Source of the DNA: Candidatus Hydrogenedentota bacterium
GTDB taxonomy: Bacteria > Hydrogenedentota > Hydrogenedentia > Hydrogenedentales > CAILVY01
DNA: 42,812 bases
Assembly: GCA_903837785.1 (NCBI GenBank)
Contig: CAILVY010000106.1
Span: 1 to 42,812, forward strand
Reading direction: 5' to 3'
Below the pieces are notes generated by a model. The model was not told the origin of the DNA. It did no database searches and saw only the letters and a program-made list of their open reading frames with translations. A program made the translations under genes and the position numbers. Shown here one piece after another: positions 19,035-27,958 of this stretch (the stretch's first letter is position 1; the number at the start of each line of letters is the position of its first letter).

Positions 19035-19113
19035 TTGAACCCGCCCTCGCACTGGACTTTTGGAGGCGCCTCTGGGTAAGGTTATGAATGGAGGTCCAAG
19101 AACTTAATACACG

Positions 19114-20034
19114 ATGTCATTCCTAGCATCCACTGTACTTTGTGTCTTCTTTGCCTGGGGCATCTACACCCTGCATAGGCGCTTTCGCCGGCAGGATGAG
19201 CTTTCGCCATTGGTTGAAGCGGCCACGCTCGTGGGCGTCATCCTCTTCTACGCCGTCGAGATCGAACAACTCCGCGAGTGGACCCGGTCCCAGCCGCTCA
19301 CGTATGTGTTTACCGTGTTGGGTCTCTTCGTGGCGGGTTTGGCGCTCTACGGGCACATGGCCATCTCGCTCACCTCCCGGGTCATCGTGGATATCATCGT
19401 CCCGGGGGGAGAGTCTGTGCAGGACCGTCCGCGCTTTGGCCCGGCGGAGATGCTCGAACGCGAGAAGGACTTTGACGGGGCGCTGCAGGAGTACCTCGTG
19501 CTTGCACGGGTTTTCCCCCGACATCCCCAGGTGCATCAGCGCATCGCAGAATGCCTGATCCGGCTCGCGCGTCCCGGGGAATCCGTACGCTGGCTCGAGC
19601 GCGCCCTGAAGCACACGGACTCCGACGATAAGGCGCTGCCGGTGGTCAGCCGCCTTTGCGAGGTGCATGCCCGCTTCCTGGAGCAACCCGTGGAAGCCCA
19701 GCGGGTTCTCGAAATGTTCCTGGCCGCGTATCCGAACTCGCAGCATGCCGCGTCCGTCCGCGAACGCATCCAAAGCCTCGGGGGGCGCGCCCCGGAAAAA
19801 CATGCCCTCGAATTGCAGGCGCTGAGCGAAGCGCCTCTGACCGGGGCCGAACCTGCGGAAACCCGCGTGAAGAAGCCGCGAAAGCCCGCCGCGCCGAAAG
19901 CGCCCATGCCCGGCCTTGAGGCGCTCGAATCGTTTGAACCCCTTTCGGAAGCGCCCCAAGGCGAGACACCGGACATGAAATCTGAGACCCCCCGGCGTGA
20001 CCAGGACGGCCCCTCCTCCCTGGAACCGATGTGA
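19114..20034 (+). CDS. Membrane-anchored TPR protein of unknown function
   Basis: 306 residues. Three hydrophobic segments lie at about 5-20, 32-50 and 63-85. A soluble region with TPR-like helices follows (EKDFDGALQEYLVLARVFPRHP, about 114-210), then a Lys/Pro/Ala-rich and acidic low-complexity tail. It begins at the first ATG after an in-frame TAA at 19105. GGAGG lies about 18 bases upstream, an unusually long spacing. The gene is divergent from the GH4 operon. It resembles tetratricopeptide scaffold proteins but I recognise no specific family. The TPR region should be cytoplasmic if the third segment crosses the membrane. Confidence 0.8.
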   Translation: MSFLASTVLCVFFAWGIYTLHRRFRRQDELSPLVEAATLVGVILFYAVEIEQLREWTRSQPLTYVFTVLGLFVAGLALYGHMAISLTSRVIVDIIVPGGESVQDRPRFGPAEMLEREKDFDGALQEYLVLARVFPRHPQVHQRIAECLIRLARPGESVRWLERALKHTDSDDKALPVVSRLCEVHARFLEQPVEAQRVLEMFLAAYPNSQHAASVRERIQSLGGRAPEKHALELQALSEAPLTGAEPAETRVKKPRKPAAPKAPMPGLEALESFEPLSEAPQGETPDMKSETPRRDQDGPSSLEPM

Positions 20035-20042
20035 CTCCAGGG
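20018..20042 (+). repeat. Hairpin across the stop of the TPR gene
   Basis: CCCTGGA (20018-20024) and TCCAGGG (20036-20042) form a perfect 7-bp stem across the TGA stop. There is no T-run after it, so it is at best a weak terminator or an RNA-protecting stem. Confidence 0.35.
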
Positions 20043-20191
20043 AATGTTCGCCGTGAACCTTGGCATTCCTGGCGGGGAAGCAGGGTCTTGCCGGGCTTGG
20101 CAACCGCGAAGCTTGCGGTTTGCCTGTACTGCGTTGCCGGGGCGTGGGATGAAGCGCACCCGATGTCCAGATGCACCATGGCGCGCAAACA

Positions 20192-20200
20192 TGCTATGCT
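20192..20200 (+). promoter_or_regulatory. Possible extended -10 promoter for the thiolase gene
   Basis: TGCTATGCT (TGn plus TATGCT) lies about 43 bases before the ATG at 20243. The following CCGGGG matches the context of the GH4 promoter. No -35 box is evident. The remainder of the 20035-20242 gap shows nothing else. Confidence 0.35.
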
Positions 20201-20242
20201 CCGGGGACACAAACCGAACGTTAGGTAAAGAGGAGCCAGGCC

Positions 20243-21427
20243 ATGCGTAATGTGTTGGTACTCGGGACAGTGCGGACGCCGGTAGGGTCGATGAGCGGGG
20301 TGTATTCGAATACACGGGCGGTGGAGTTGGGCGCGCTTGCCGCCAGGGAGACGCTCCGGCGCACCGGCGCAGCCCCGGGGCAGGTCGACGAACTCGTGTT
20401 CGGCAACGTATTGCAGGCGGGCCAGGGCCAGAATCCCGCCCGGCAAGTCTTGCTGGGCGCGGGGATCCCGGAGAGCGTTGCCGCGTTCACAGTGAACAAA
20501 GTGTGCGGTTCGGGCCTGAAGGCTATCGAGTTGGGCTGGCAGAGCATCCTCCTGGGGCGGGCGGACATCGTGCTGGCCGGTGGCGCCGAGAACATGACGA
20601 TGGCCCCCTATCTGTTGCCGTCGATGCGGGCCGGTGCGCGCATGGGCGATGCCAAGGTCGTGGATGGCATGGTCTTTGACGGGCTCTGGGAGATTTTCAA
20701 CAATTACCACATGGGCCTCACCGCGGAAAACATCGCCGCGCAGTACGGCATCACGCGCGAGGAACAGGATGCCTTCGCCTTTGACAGCCAGATGAAATGC
20801 GCGAAGGCCATGCAGTCCGGCGTATTCAAGGAGGAGTTGGCGCCGGTCACTGTCAAGCAGAAGAAGGGTGAAACCGTCATCGACACGGACGAACACCCCA
20901 AGCCCGACACGACGTTGGAGAAGATGGCGAAGCTGCGTCCCGCGTTCAAACCCGACGGCACTGTCACCGCCGCAAACGCCTCGGGCATCAACGACGGCGC
21001 CTCTTCCGTGCTGCTCGTGGCCGAAGACGCCTTGCCGTCCAACATCAATCCCGAAGGGGCGGTCTATCTGCGGGACGTGCGTTCGAGCGGCTGCAACCCG
21101 GCCGTGATGGGCCTTGGCCCCATTGGCGCGGTCAAGAAGCTGCTCGAGAAGAACAGCCTCTCCGTGGCCGACATCGATCTCTGGGAATTGAACGAGGCCT
21201 TCGCAGCGCAGTCCATCGCGTGCATCCGGGAACTGGGCATCGATATCGCCCGGGTGAACGTCAACGGCGGGGCCATTGCTCTCGGCCATCCGATCGGCTG
21301 CACCGGCGCACGCGTCACCACCACACTTGTCCACGAGATGAAACGGCGCGGAGTGCGCTTCGGCGTTGCCACGATGTGCATCGGCGGCGGCATGGGCATC
21401 GCCGGCTTGTACGAGAACAAGGAGTAG
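20243..21427 (+). CDS. Acetyl-CoA acetyltransferase (thiolase)
   Basis: 394 residues, a standard thiolase length. Members of this family condense two acetyl-CoA to acetoacetyl-CoA or cleave 3-ketoacyl-CoA. The nucleophile is Cys88 in [46 protein letters not shown] (active His) and CIGGGMG (second active Cys) are all present. The ATG at 20243 has AGGAG 9 bases upstream. It is close to AtoB/PhaA types, but degradative versus biosynthetic roles cannot be separated. The BKACE enzyme elsewhere in the window also uses acetoacetate chemistry. No other beta-oxidation gene is nearby. Confidence 0.93.
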   Translation: MRNVLVLGTVRTPVGSMSGVYSNTRAVELGALAARETLRRTGAAPGQVDELVFGNVLQAGQGQNPARQVLLGAGIPESVAAFTVNKVCGSGLKAIELGWQSILLGRADIVLAGGAENMTMAPYLLPSMRAGARMGDAKVVDGMVFDGLWEIFNNYHMGLTAENIAAQYGITREEQDAFAFDSQMKCAKAMQSGVFKEELAPVTVKQKKGETVIDTDEHPKPDTTLEKMAKLRPAFKPDGTVTAANASGINDGASSVLLVAEDALPSNINPEGAVYLRDVRSSGCNPAVMGLGPIGAVKKLLEKNSLSVADIDLWELNEAFAAQSIACIRELGIDIARVNVNGGAIALGHPIGCTGARVTTTLVHEMKRRGVRFGVATMCIGGGMGIAGLYENKE

Positions 21428-21448
21428 CGATTCGCCGTATTGAAGCTC

Positions 21449-21492
21449 CTGAAACCGAGTCATCCGGCCGTGTGTCGAATGTCGGGTTTCAG
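21449..21492 (+). repeat. Hairpin just upstream of the phospholipase-like gene
   Basis: CTGAAACC (21449-21456) pairs perfectly with GGTTTCAG (21485-21492) around a 28-base loop. The 3' arm abuts the ribosome binding site of the next gene. It could be a thiolase transcript end or affect initiation. There is no T-tract. Confidence 0.35.
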
Positions 21493-21503
21493 GCGAGGTT
21501 CAC

Positions 21504-23030
21504 ATGGCAGTCTCACTCCGAAGGTTCTTGGGCGTTTCGATGCTCCTTGTCATCGCTCTGTTCGCCGGGGTTTCGGCGTGGGCCGCGGGCGGGCGGACCC
21601 ACATGGAAATGGGCCAGTATGCCTGGCATCTTTTTCTTGACGCGCAATCCGGCGAAATGCTGCCCGGCCTGGATGGGCTTCTCAAGAGCGACGCCGAGAA
21701 GCGGGCGTACTACACGGGGTGCATTTCACCGGACTGGGGATATCCCACGGGCGACCGCGATGCCGGGGAGGCCTGTCACTGGCGCCCGTTTCACGAGCAG
21801 TATCTGGCCTTTTTGAAGGAGAAGTTCCCGCCGCCCTGGGATGAGGCCGCGCAGTGCCAGATTGCTTTCTTTCTCGGATGCCTGACCCACGGGGTCACGG
21901 ATGTTGCCTGGCAGGACACGCCCGGCATACAGCCGCCGTCCATGATGGATGCCATCGCGGAATGGGACAGGCAGTCTCCGAACGCGGTGGACACGGTTTT
22001 TGACCTCTACACGTACGCCGCGTGCTCGCTCGATGTGATGCTCGTGGGGCGGCATTACTGGCCGTACGAAACCATCGAATCCGTGCTGCAGCGATGCAAT
22101 TTGAAATACGACAGGAACAAGCTTCTGCGCGGAACCAATCTGATGTCATTAGCCTACAATGCAGGCACGTTGGGCGGAGTGGTGGCCGCGTTTCCGTACC
22201 GGAACACGTATCCGATCGGCAGGCAGCGCTACGTGGACTACTACAACGGCGGTTTGATTAACTGCGGCGCGGCCGCCTCGATGTGGATCAAGTGTTTCTA
22301 CGCCCGCCTGAACAGCGGCTGGTACTTCCAGCGCATGCCCGTCTACAACTGGAAGCCCTCCGGCTACGAACCCTATCTGGGCGTCGCGGACGCCACGCTC
22401 TTCTCCTCCCTGCCAGATCGAAACACCGGCCTCGAGCCCGTGCTCACGCTGACCGGCGATCGGGCGGATGACCGCTGCGCCACTTTGATCCGTGCGGATC
22501 TCTCTTCCGTGCCTCCGGGCGCAACCTTCAAGACCGCCCATCTCTGGCTCTATTTCGCGGAGCGAATGGGACAGCCCCAGACGGCCGACAAGGTGATCGA
22601 AGCGTTTCGAGTCAATCGTCCCTGGGGGGAAGGCGGCGGTGCGAGCGACGACGTTTCCGGTACGACCGGCGCCACGGCCAAGACGGGCGACGCGACATGG
22701 AAGGCCGCCACGAAGGACGGCGCAAGCTGGACAATGCCCGGTTGTGAGGCCGTCCCGGCCGACCGCGAAGGGACGGCGGAAGGCCGTCTTGTGGTTCAAC
22801 CCACAGACGGCGTGAACCGCTGGATGAGCCTGGATATTACTGCTGCAGTGCGTTTCTGGGTGGACCACCCCGGCCGCAATCACGGCCTCCTCCTGCGCGA
22901 GAGCGATGCCAGCCACGCCCAGCCCGGCGTTCTCCTCTTCCTCAGTTCCGAAGCGCACAAGTGCCAAAGCGAGGGCTTCTGTGGCGGCAGGCGCATGGCC
23001 TGGCGGCCCAGTATCGTCATTTCACAATAA
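21504..23030 (+). CDS. Secreted zinc-dependent phospholipase C-like protein with a DNRLRE domain
   Basis: 508 residues. There is a signal peptide at 1-28 (RRFLGVSMLLVIALFAGVSAWA). The first domain (about 30-270) has GRTHMEMGQYAW, CHWRPFHEQY and FFLGCLTHGVTDVAWQ, a His/Asp pattern like the zinc-dependent phospholipase C / S1-P1 fold. The second domain (about 300-500) has RADLSSVPPGATFKTAHLWLY, VNRPWGEG, a TWKAATKDG segment and DITAAVRFWVDHPGRNHGLLLR. That is a DNRLRE (disaggregatase-related, CBM96-like) module typical of extracellular glycan-associated proteins. GCGAGG precedes the ATG. The activity is inferred from fold only, and the substrate is unknown. Confidence 0.78.
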   Translation: MAVSLRRFLGVSMLLVIALFAGVSAWAAGGRTHMEMGQYAWHLFLDAQSGEMLPGLDGLLKSDAEKRAYYTGCISPDWGYPTGDRDAGEACHWRPFHEQYLAFLKEKFPPPWDEAAQCQIAFFLGCLTHGVTDVAWQDTPGIQPPSMMDAIAEWDRQSPNAVDTVFDLYTYAACSLDVMLVGRHYWPYETIESVLQRCNLKYDRNKLLRGTNLMSLAYNAGTLGGVVAAFPYRNTYPIGRQRYVDYYNGGLINCGAAASMWIKCFYARLNSGWYFQRMPVYNWKPSGYEPYLGVADATLFSSLPDRNTGLEPVLTLTGDRADDRCATLIRADLSSVPPGATFKTAHLWLYFAERMGQPQTADKVIEAFRVNRPWGEGGGASDDVSGTTGATAKTGDATWKAATKDGASWTMPGCEAVPADREGTAEGRLVVQPTDGVNRWMSLDITAAVRFWVDHPGRNHGLLLRESDASHAQPGVLLFLSSEAHKCQSEGFCGGRRMAWRPSIVISQ

Positions 23031-23143
23031 CCACGGCATGGACGTGACCGCGCGCCCTTCCTGCGCGGGCCGCTTCATGGAATCCCTTCCGGGCGGTGTG
23101 GTATTCTTATGGAGCAATCCCAAGCCAAAAGAAAAGAGCTTCT

Positions 23144-23449
23144 ATGGGAAAAATCAGCACAAAAGACGTGGAATACGTGGCCGGACTGGCCCAGCTCGCG
23201 CTGGATGACGCCGCGAAGGAGCGGCTCGCCCGCGAGATGGACGAAATCCTGAGCTACATGGACAAACTGAACGAATTGGATACGGCGAACGTCGAGCCGA
23301 TGATGCACGCGATGGAAATGACGAACGTCTTCCGCGAGGATGTCGTGGGCGAATCGCTGCCGCGCGAAATCGCGTTGCGCGATGCGCCGCAGCACGATGG
23401 CGAGTACTTCATCGTTCCGAAGATTCTCGACACGGAGGGCAGTGCGTAA
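23144..23449 (+). CDS. gatC: Asp/Glu-tRNA amidotransferase subunit C
   Basis: 101 residues. GatC is the small stabilising subunit that wraps the GatA-GatB complex. MGKISTKDVEYVAGLAQLAL and the EMDEILSYMDKLNELDT segment are typical, as is the C-terminal LRDAPQHDGEYFIVPKIL. I used the ATG at 23144, with AAAGAG upstream. The open frame begins at 23096 but its N-terminal 16 residues are not family-like. The stop TAA overlaps the ATG of gatA by one base. Confidence 0.95.
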   Translation: MGKISTKDVEYVAGLAQLALDDAAKERLAREMDEILSYMDKLNELDTANVEPMMHAMEMTNVFREDVVGESLPREIALRDAPQHDGEYFIVPKILDTEGSA

Positions 23450-24915
23450 TGACGGCCTGGCATGAGAAGACGGCCCACGAGATTAGGAACGCGGTGCGCG
23501 CCCGGCATGTGAGCGCGGCCGAAGTGGCGGAAAGCTACCTGAATCGAATCGCGGCCGTGGACCCGAAAGTGGACTCGTACACACAAGTGTGGGCCGACTT
23601 CGCCCGGGCGCAGGCGGCGCGTGTGGACGAGAAGATCGCCCGGGGCGAAGATGCGGGCCGGCTTGCGGGCGTGCCCATCGGCATCAAGGAAGTCATCTGC
23701 ACGAAACAGGGGCACACCACCTGCTCCTCCAGGATTCTGGAAGGCTATCAAAGCCCCCACGACGCCACGATCATCCGGAAACTGGAAGCCGAGGGCGCCG
23801 TGTTTCTCGGCAAGCTGAACATGGACGAATTCGCGATGGGCTCCTCGACGGAGAACAGCGCGATCAAGACTACGCGTAACCCGTGGAACCTGAGATGCGT
23901 TCCGGGCGGGTCCAGCGGCGGTTCGGCGGCCGCAGTGGCCGCGGATCTCTGCGCGTTCTCGCTGGGGAGCGATACTGGCGGTTCGATCCGCCAGCCGGCC
24001 TGCCTTTGCGGCTGTGTCGGCATCAAGCCCACTTATGGCCGCGTCTCGCGCTATGGCCTCGTGGCCTTCGCCTCGTCGCTTGATCAGATTGGGCCGTTGA
24101 CGAAAGACGTGGAAGACGCCGCCCTCGCATTGAACGTCCTGTGCGGCAAGGATGCGATGGACGCGACCTCCGCGAATCTGCCCGTGCCGGATTTCACCCA
24201 GGCGCTCACCGGCGATATCCGGGGCCTTCGCATCGGCATGCCGGTGGAGTGTTTTACGGAATCCCTCGGCGCCGAGATGCGCGAGAAAGTCCTATCCGCC
24301 ATTGAAGTCCTGAAGGGCCAGGGTGCCGAAGTAGTCGAAGTCTCCCTGCCCACGCTCGACTATGCGCTTGCGGTCTATTACATCATCTGCACCGCCGAGG
24401 CGAGCGCGAATCTCGCCCGTTTCGACGGCGTTCGTTACGGCTTCCGCCATCCCGCGGCGGGCGATGTGCGTGAAATGTACGTGAAGACGAAGACGGCGGC
24501 CTTCGGGCCCGAAGTCCGGCGGCGCATCATGCTCGGCACTTACGTGCTCTCGAGCGGCTATTACGACGCCTACTACCTCAAGGCGCAGAAGGTGCGGCGC
24601 CTGATCAAAGAGGATTTCGACCGCGCGTTCACGAAATGCGATATCATCGTCACGCCGACATCCCCGACCCCCGCCTTCGAGTTTGGCGCGAAGACGGCCG
24701 ACCCGCTCGAGATGTATCTGAGCGACATTTACACGATTTCGACGAATCTCGCCACGCTGCCCGGCATCTCGGTGCCCTGCGGCCTGTGCGCGTCGGGCCT
24801 GCCCGCCGGCGTGCAATTCATGGCGAAACCCTTCGACGAGGCCACGCTGCTCCGGGTGGCGCACTGCTACGAGAAGAACAGCGGCATAACCCTGGGCAAA
24901 GCGCCCATAGCCTGA
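23449..24915 (+). CDS. gatA: Asp/Glu-tRNA amidotransferase subunit A
   Basis: 488 residues, an amidase-signature enzyme that frees ammonia from glutamine for Gln-tRNA or Asn-tRNA synthesis. The Ser-cisSer-Lys triad is visible: Lys80 in PIGIKEV, Ser155 in GGSSGGS and Ser179 in GSDTGGSIRQPA. YGRVSRYGLVAFASSLDQIGP is a GatA hallmark. It is translationally coupled to gatC and lies 10 bases before gatB. Confidence 0.97.
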   Translation: MTAWHEKTAHEIRNAVRARHVSAAEVAESYLNRIAAVDPKVDSYTQVWADFARAQAARVDEKIARGEDAGRLAGVPIGIKEVICTKQGHTTCSSRILEGYQSPHDATIIRKLEAEGAVFLGKLNMDEFAMGSSTENSAIKTTRNPWNLRCVPGGSSGGSAAAVAADLCAFSLGSDTGGSIRQPACLCGCVGIKPTYGRVSRYGLVAFASSLDQIGPLTKDVEDAALALNVLCGKDAMDATSANLPVPDFTQALTGDIRGLRIGMPVECFTESLGAEMREKVLSAIEVLKGQGAEVVEVSLPTLDYALAVYYIICTAEASANLARFDGVRYGFRHPAAGDVREMYVKTKTAAFGPEVRRRIMLGTYVLSSGYYDAYYLKAQKVRRLIKEDFDRAFTKCDIIVTPTSPTPAFEFGAKTADPLEMYLSDIYTISTNLATLPGISVPCGLCASGLPAGVQFMAKPFDEATLLRVAHCYEKNSGITLGKAPIA

Positions 24916-24925
24916 GGAGGCCCCT

Positions 24926-26356
24926 GTGGAGTACGAAGCCGTCATCGGCATGGAAGTGCATGTCGAGATTAACACGAAGTCCAAGGTCTTCTGCGCGTGC
25001 AGCACGCATTTCAGCGCGCCGGCCAACACGAACGTGTGCCCAATCTGCCTCGGCATGCCCGGCGTCCTGCCCGTGCTCAACCGCGAGATGGTTAACAAGT
25101 CCGTGGCGGCGGGCCTGGCGCTCAACTGCACGATCTCCCGCTGGTCCAAACTGGACCGGAAGAACTACTTCTACCCGGACATGGCCAAGAACTATCAGAT
25201 CAGCCAGTACGACCTCCCGCTGTGCAGCAACGGCCATCTCGACATCGAGGTGGATGGACAGCCGAAGAGCATCGGGATTACGCGCGCCCACATGGAGGAA
25301 GACACCGCCCGGAATACGCACACGCTCGGCGGCGGCCAAAGCGGCGTGGATTTCAACCGCAGCGGCGTGCCGCTCCTGGAAATCGTGACGGAACCCGATC
25401 TCCGCAGCGCGCAGGACGCCTATGCGTACCTGACGGCGCTCAAGCAGATCCTGCAATACCTCGATGTCAGCGACTGCAACATGGAAGAGGGCTCTCTGCG
25501 CGCCGAGGCGAACATCAGCGTGCGCCCGAAAGGCGCGAGCGTGTTCGGCACGAAGACCGAGGTCAAGAATGTGGCATCCTTTAGCGGCGTCATGAAGGCC
25601 ATCGAATACGAGATCAAGCGCCAGGTCGAACTGATCGAGAGCGGGGGAGCAGTCGAACAGGAAACCCGCGGATGGGATCCCGACCGGGGTATCACGTTCA
25701 CCCAGCGCAAGAAAGAATCCGCCCACGACTACCGCTACTTCCCCGAACCCGATCTCGTGCCCGTGGTGGTTGATGCCGCGTGGGAACAGCGCATCCGTGA
25801 ATCGCTCCCGGAATTGCCGCTGCCCAGGAAGCACCGCTTCATGGAGCAGTATGGACTCTCGGACTATGATGCCAACGTCCTGACCGGCACCCAAGCCATG
25901 GCGGATTATTTCGAGGCGGCGGTGCAGGCGGATGCGGATGCCAAGAAAACCGCCAATTGGATCATGGGCGATCTCCAGGCGCTTCTCACGGAAGCGAAGG
26001 CCGATATCAGCGCCTGCAACGTGACGCCCGCCTGCCTCGCGGAGATGATCCGCATGATCAACGACAACACGATCAGCGGCAAGATCGCCAAAGAGGTGCT
26101 GGCGGAGATGTTTGTTTCCGGCAAGTCTCCGAAGCAGATTGTGGAAGAAAAGGGCCTCGTGCAGATCACGGACGCGTCCGCCATCGAGGGCATCGTGCGG
26201 CAGGTCCTTGCCGACAACCCCCAGCAGGTGGAACAATTCAAGGCAGGCAAAGACCGCGTCGTCGGTTTCCTGGTCGGCCAGGTCATGAAAGCTTCGCGCG
26301 GGAAGGCCAATCCCGAAAAAGTGAACGAAATCCTGCGCAACGAATTGGCGAAATAG
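24926..26356 (+). CDS. gatB: Asp/Glu-tRNA amidotransferase subunit B
   Basis: 476 residues, the kinase and tRNA-binding subunit. It uses a GTG start with AGGAGG 8 bases upstream. The cradle domain has GMEVHVEINTKSKVFCACS and CPICLGMPG (the zinc-site Cys), FYPDMAKNYQISQYD and ANISVRPKG. The C-terminal YqeY-like tail has DNTISGKIAKEVL and NPEKVNEILRNEL. The complete gatCAB set indicates indirect charging of Asn- and/or Gln-tRNA. Confidence 0.97.
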   Translation: MEYEAVIGMEVHVEINTKSKVFCACSTHFSAPANTNVCPICLGMPGVLPVLNREMVNKSVAAGLALNCTISRWSKLDRKNYFYPDMAKNYQISQYDLPLCSNGHLDIEVDGQPKSIGITRAHMEEDTARNTHTLGGGQSGVDFNRSGVPLLEIVTEPDLRSAQDAYAYLTALKQILQYLDVSDCNMEEGSLRAEANISVRPKGASVFGTKTEVKNVASFSGVMKAIEYEIKRQVELIESGGAVEQETRGWDPDRGITFTQRKKESAHDYRYFPEPDLVPVVVDAAWEQRIRESLPELPLPRKHRFMEQYGLSDYDANVLTGTQAMADYFEAAVQADADAKKTANWIMGDLQALLTEAKADISACNVTPACLAEMIRMINDNTISGKIAKEVLAEMFVSGKSPKQIVEEKGLVQITDASAIEGIVRQVLADNPQQVEQFKAGKDRVVGFLVGQVMKASRGKANPEKVNEILRNELAK

Positions 26357-26366
26357 GAGGAATGCC

Positions 26367-26753
26367 TTGCCACGGCTGATTAAGAAGAAGAAGAGTGACG
26401 TTGACGAATCGTTCTTGCCCAACACGATCAAGATCGCCGAACTCGCCGCAGAGAAGAAGGCCAAGGACATCAAGGCCTATGACGTGCGCGGATTGACGCT
26501 CGTGGCAGACACTTTTGTGCTCTGCACCGCCACGAGCGAACCGCAAATCAAGGCGATCTTCCACTCCGTCAAGGACGGCATGAAATCCATCGGCGTGGCG
26601 CCGTTGCGCACCGAGGGCGCATTTCAAGACGGATGGATCCTCATGGACTACGGGAGTGTCATCGTGCACGTCTTCCGGGAGAAGGCGCGCGAGTTCTACG
26701 ATCTGGACGGGTTGTGGGGGGACGCGCCCGAAATTGCCCTGGAACTGGATTGA
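26367..26753 (+). CDS. rsfS: Ribosome silencing factor
   Basis: 128 residues. RsfS binds L14 on the 50S subunit and blocks subunit joining under nutrient limitation. KIAELAAEKKAKDIKAYDVRG, FVLCTATSEPQIKAI and GWILMDYGSVIVHVFREKAREFYDLDGLWGDAP are the family core. The start is a TTG at 26367 with AGGAGG at proper spacing; the nearby ATG at 26362 is out of frame and stops after five codons. It lies 10 bases after gatB and 24 before the kinase. Confidence 0.93.
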   Translation: MPRLIKKKKSDVDESFLPNTIKIAELAAEKKAKDIKAYDVRGLTLVADTFVLCTATSEPQIKAIFHSVKDGMKSIGVAPLRTEGAFQDGWILMDYGSVIVHVFREKAREFYDLDGLWGDAPEIALELD

Positions 26754-26777
26754 AGCAGCAGCCGCTGAAGGAACGCC

Positions 26778-27626
26778 ATGACTGAAGAAACCTTCATTCC
26801 GGATCGTGCGAAACTGTACCACTACAAGCTCGACCGCGTCCTTGGACAAGGCGGCACCGGCCGGGTTTACCGCGGCATTGATACTATCAAGGGCGAAGTC
26901 GTCGCCATCAAACGCTTCCGCGAGAATTTCTTCCGGAACGCACTCCATCTCCGCGACATGAAGAAGAGCATCAAGCGTTCCAAGAACTTCAACCACGCCA
27001 ATGTGGTCCGGATTCTGGACTTTCTCGACAGCGATCCCGCCGATGGCAACTGCATGATTATGGAGTACGTCGATGGGCCCAACCTCAAGTGGTACATCCT
27101 GAACCGCCCCTGGAATCTCCAGGAACGCCTCACGATCGCCGCGCAAATCTGCAACGGCCTCCAGTATCTCCACGACAACGGCGTAATCCACCACGATTTC
27201 AAGCCCGCCAACGTCCTCTTCACGCGGCGCGGCATCGCCAAAGTGGCCGACTTCTCCCTTTACGGCAGCAGCCTCCTCGTCGAGCTCTTCGACCGTGGCC
27301 TGGGCGAACAGATCACGCCCCTCTTCGTCGCGCCGGAATTCCTCCGAAAGGAACGCATCACCCACTCGGTCGACCAGTACGCGCTGGGCGTCACGTTGTA
27401 CATGATGTTCGCCGACCGGCTTCCCTTCTCCGCGGACAGCATCCAGAAGCTCTATCAATGCCATCTGCGCGTCACCCCCGAGCACCCCACCTCGGCCAAC
27501 CCCAAATGTCCACAACAGCTCGGCGACCTGATTATGAAGTTGCTGGACAAGCGTCCCGAGAACCGTTTTGGCGACTGCGATCAGGTCCGCATTTCCCTGT
27601 CGGATATCGGCCGCAGCCGAATCTGA
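26778..27626 (+). CDS. Soluble Hanks-type Ser/Thr protein kinase
   Basis: 282 residues, a bare kinase domain with no transmembrane segment or sensor. The glycine loop is LGQGGTGRVYRG (23-34). Lys45 sits in VVAIKRF, the hinge is MEYVDGP, and the catalytic loop HHDFKPANVLF holds Asp140, Lys142 and Asn145. The metal-binding motif is DFS (Asp158) instead of DFG. APEFLRKE is the APE motif. The essential Lys and Asp residues are present, so activity is likely despite the DFS change. AAGGAA precedes the ATG. It follows rsfS by 24 bases and converges on the two small-protein genes. Confidence 0.9.
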   Translation: MTEETFIPDRAKLYHYKLDRVLGQGGTGRVYRGIDTIKGEVVAIKRFRENFFRNALHLRDMKKSIKRSKNFNHANVVRILDFLDSDPADGNCMIMEYVDGPNLKWYILNRPWNLQERLTIAAQICNGLQYLHDNGVIHHDFKPANVLFTRRGIAKVADFSLYGSSLLVELFDRGLGEQITPLFVAPEFLRKERITHSVDQYALGVTLYMMFADRLPFSADSIQKLYQCHLRVTPEHPTSANPKCPQQLGDLIMKLLDKRPENRFGDCDQVRISLSDIGRSRI

Positions 27627-27674
27627 AATCAGCGCAACCAGGCCGCCGGACGCGGTTTCCCTGCTGCTTGCCCC

Positions 27675-27716
27675 AAAAGAAGCGCCACGCACCGGAGGGG
27701 GCTCCAGCGCGTGGCG
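27675..27716 (-). terminator. Rho-independent terminator of the small-protein operon
   Basis: Read on the minus strand, CGCCACGC (27716-27709) and GCGTGGCG (27690-27683) form a perfect 8-bp stem with an inner GGAG/CTCC pairing. CTTCTTTT follows (27682-27675). It lies 20 bases after the stop of the 69-residue gene. No T-run exists on the kinase side. Confidence 0.7.
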
Positions 27717-27736
27717 GGGAAGTACTGGTTTCGTTA

Positions 27737-27946
27737 CTACAGTTCGGTCGTGGTGCCAGTCGTCGTGGTCGTCGTCGTTGTGGACGTCGAAGTTCCGCCC
27801 GAGGGACCGGTCGCTTTCCACGGCTGTTGGCGGTAAACCAACAGCATCCGGTCAATCATCGTGGTCGTGCTTTCCAACTTGATCTGGAGGTTGCTGATCT
27901 GGCCGCGCGCCGGCGTCTTGCTGATCGTTCGGATATGCCGTGTCAT
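27737..27946 (-). CDS. Small protein with SNLQ motif and Thr-rich tail, unknown
   Basis: 69 residues and no recognised family. Residues 8-22 (ISKTPARGQISNLQI) align without gaps to residues 7-21 of the 42-residue protein encoded just upstream, sharing I-x-K-x-P-x3-Q-x-S-N-L-Q. A hydrophobic, possibly helical stretch (MIDRMLLVYRQQ, 30-41) follows. The tail from about residue 51 is almost all Thr with some Ser and Gly. Support for its reality: an AGGGACGGGG ribosome site before the ATG, tandem arrangement with a relative, an upstream promoter and a downstream terminator. There are no Cys residues and no signal peptide. The Thr tail could be a phosphorylation or glycosylation target; that is a guess. 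Confidence 0.65.
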   Translation of the reverse strand: MTRHIRTISKTPARGQISNLQIKLESTTTMIDRMLLVYRQQPWKATGPSGGTSTSTTTTTTTTGTTTEL

Positions 27947-27958
27947 TGCCCCGTCCCT

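Noticed and set aside
18867..19052. Minus-strand 61-codon open frame upstream of the GH4 gene
   Set aside because: It contains the promoter and leader and has no ribosome site at a plausible start.
19646..21463. Minus-strand open frame of 605 codons opposite the TPR and thiolase genes
   Set aside because: It spans two real plus-strand genes and their gap, which a true gene would not do here; thiolase active-site motifs lie on the other strand.
24818..26473. Minus-strand open frame of 551 codons opposite gatB
   Set aside because: Shadow of gatB; no motifs and it covers the gatA-gatB-rsfS junctions.
26283..27821. Minus-strand open frame of 512 codons opposite rsfS and the kinase gene
   Set aside because: It covers two well-supported genes and runs into the small-protein gene in a different frame; no domain is visible.
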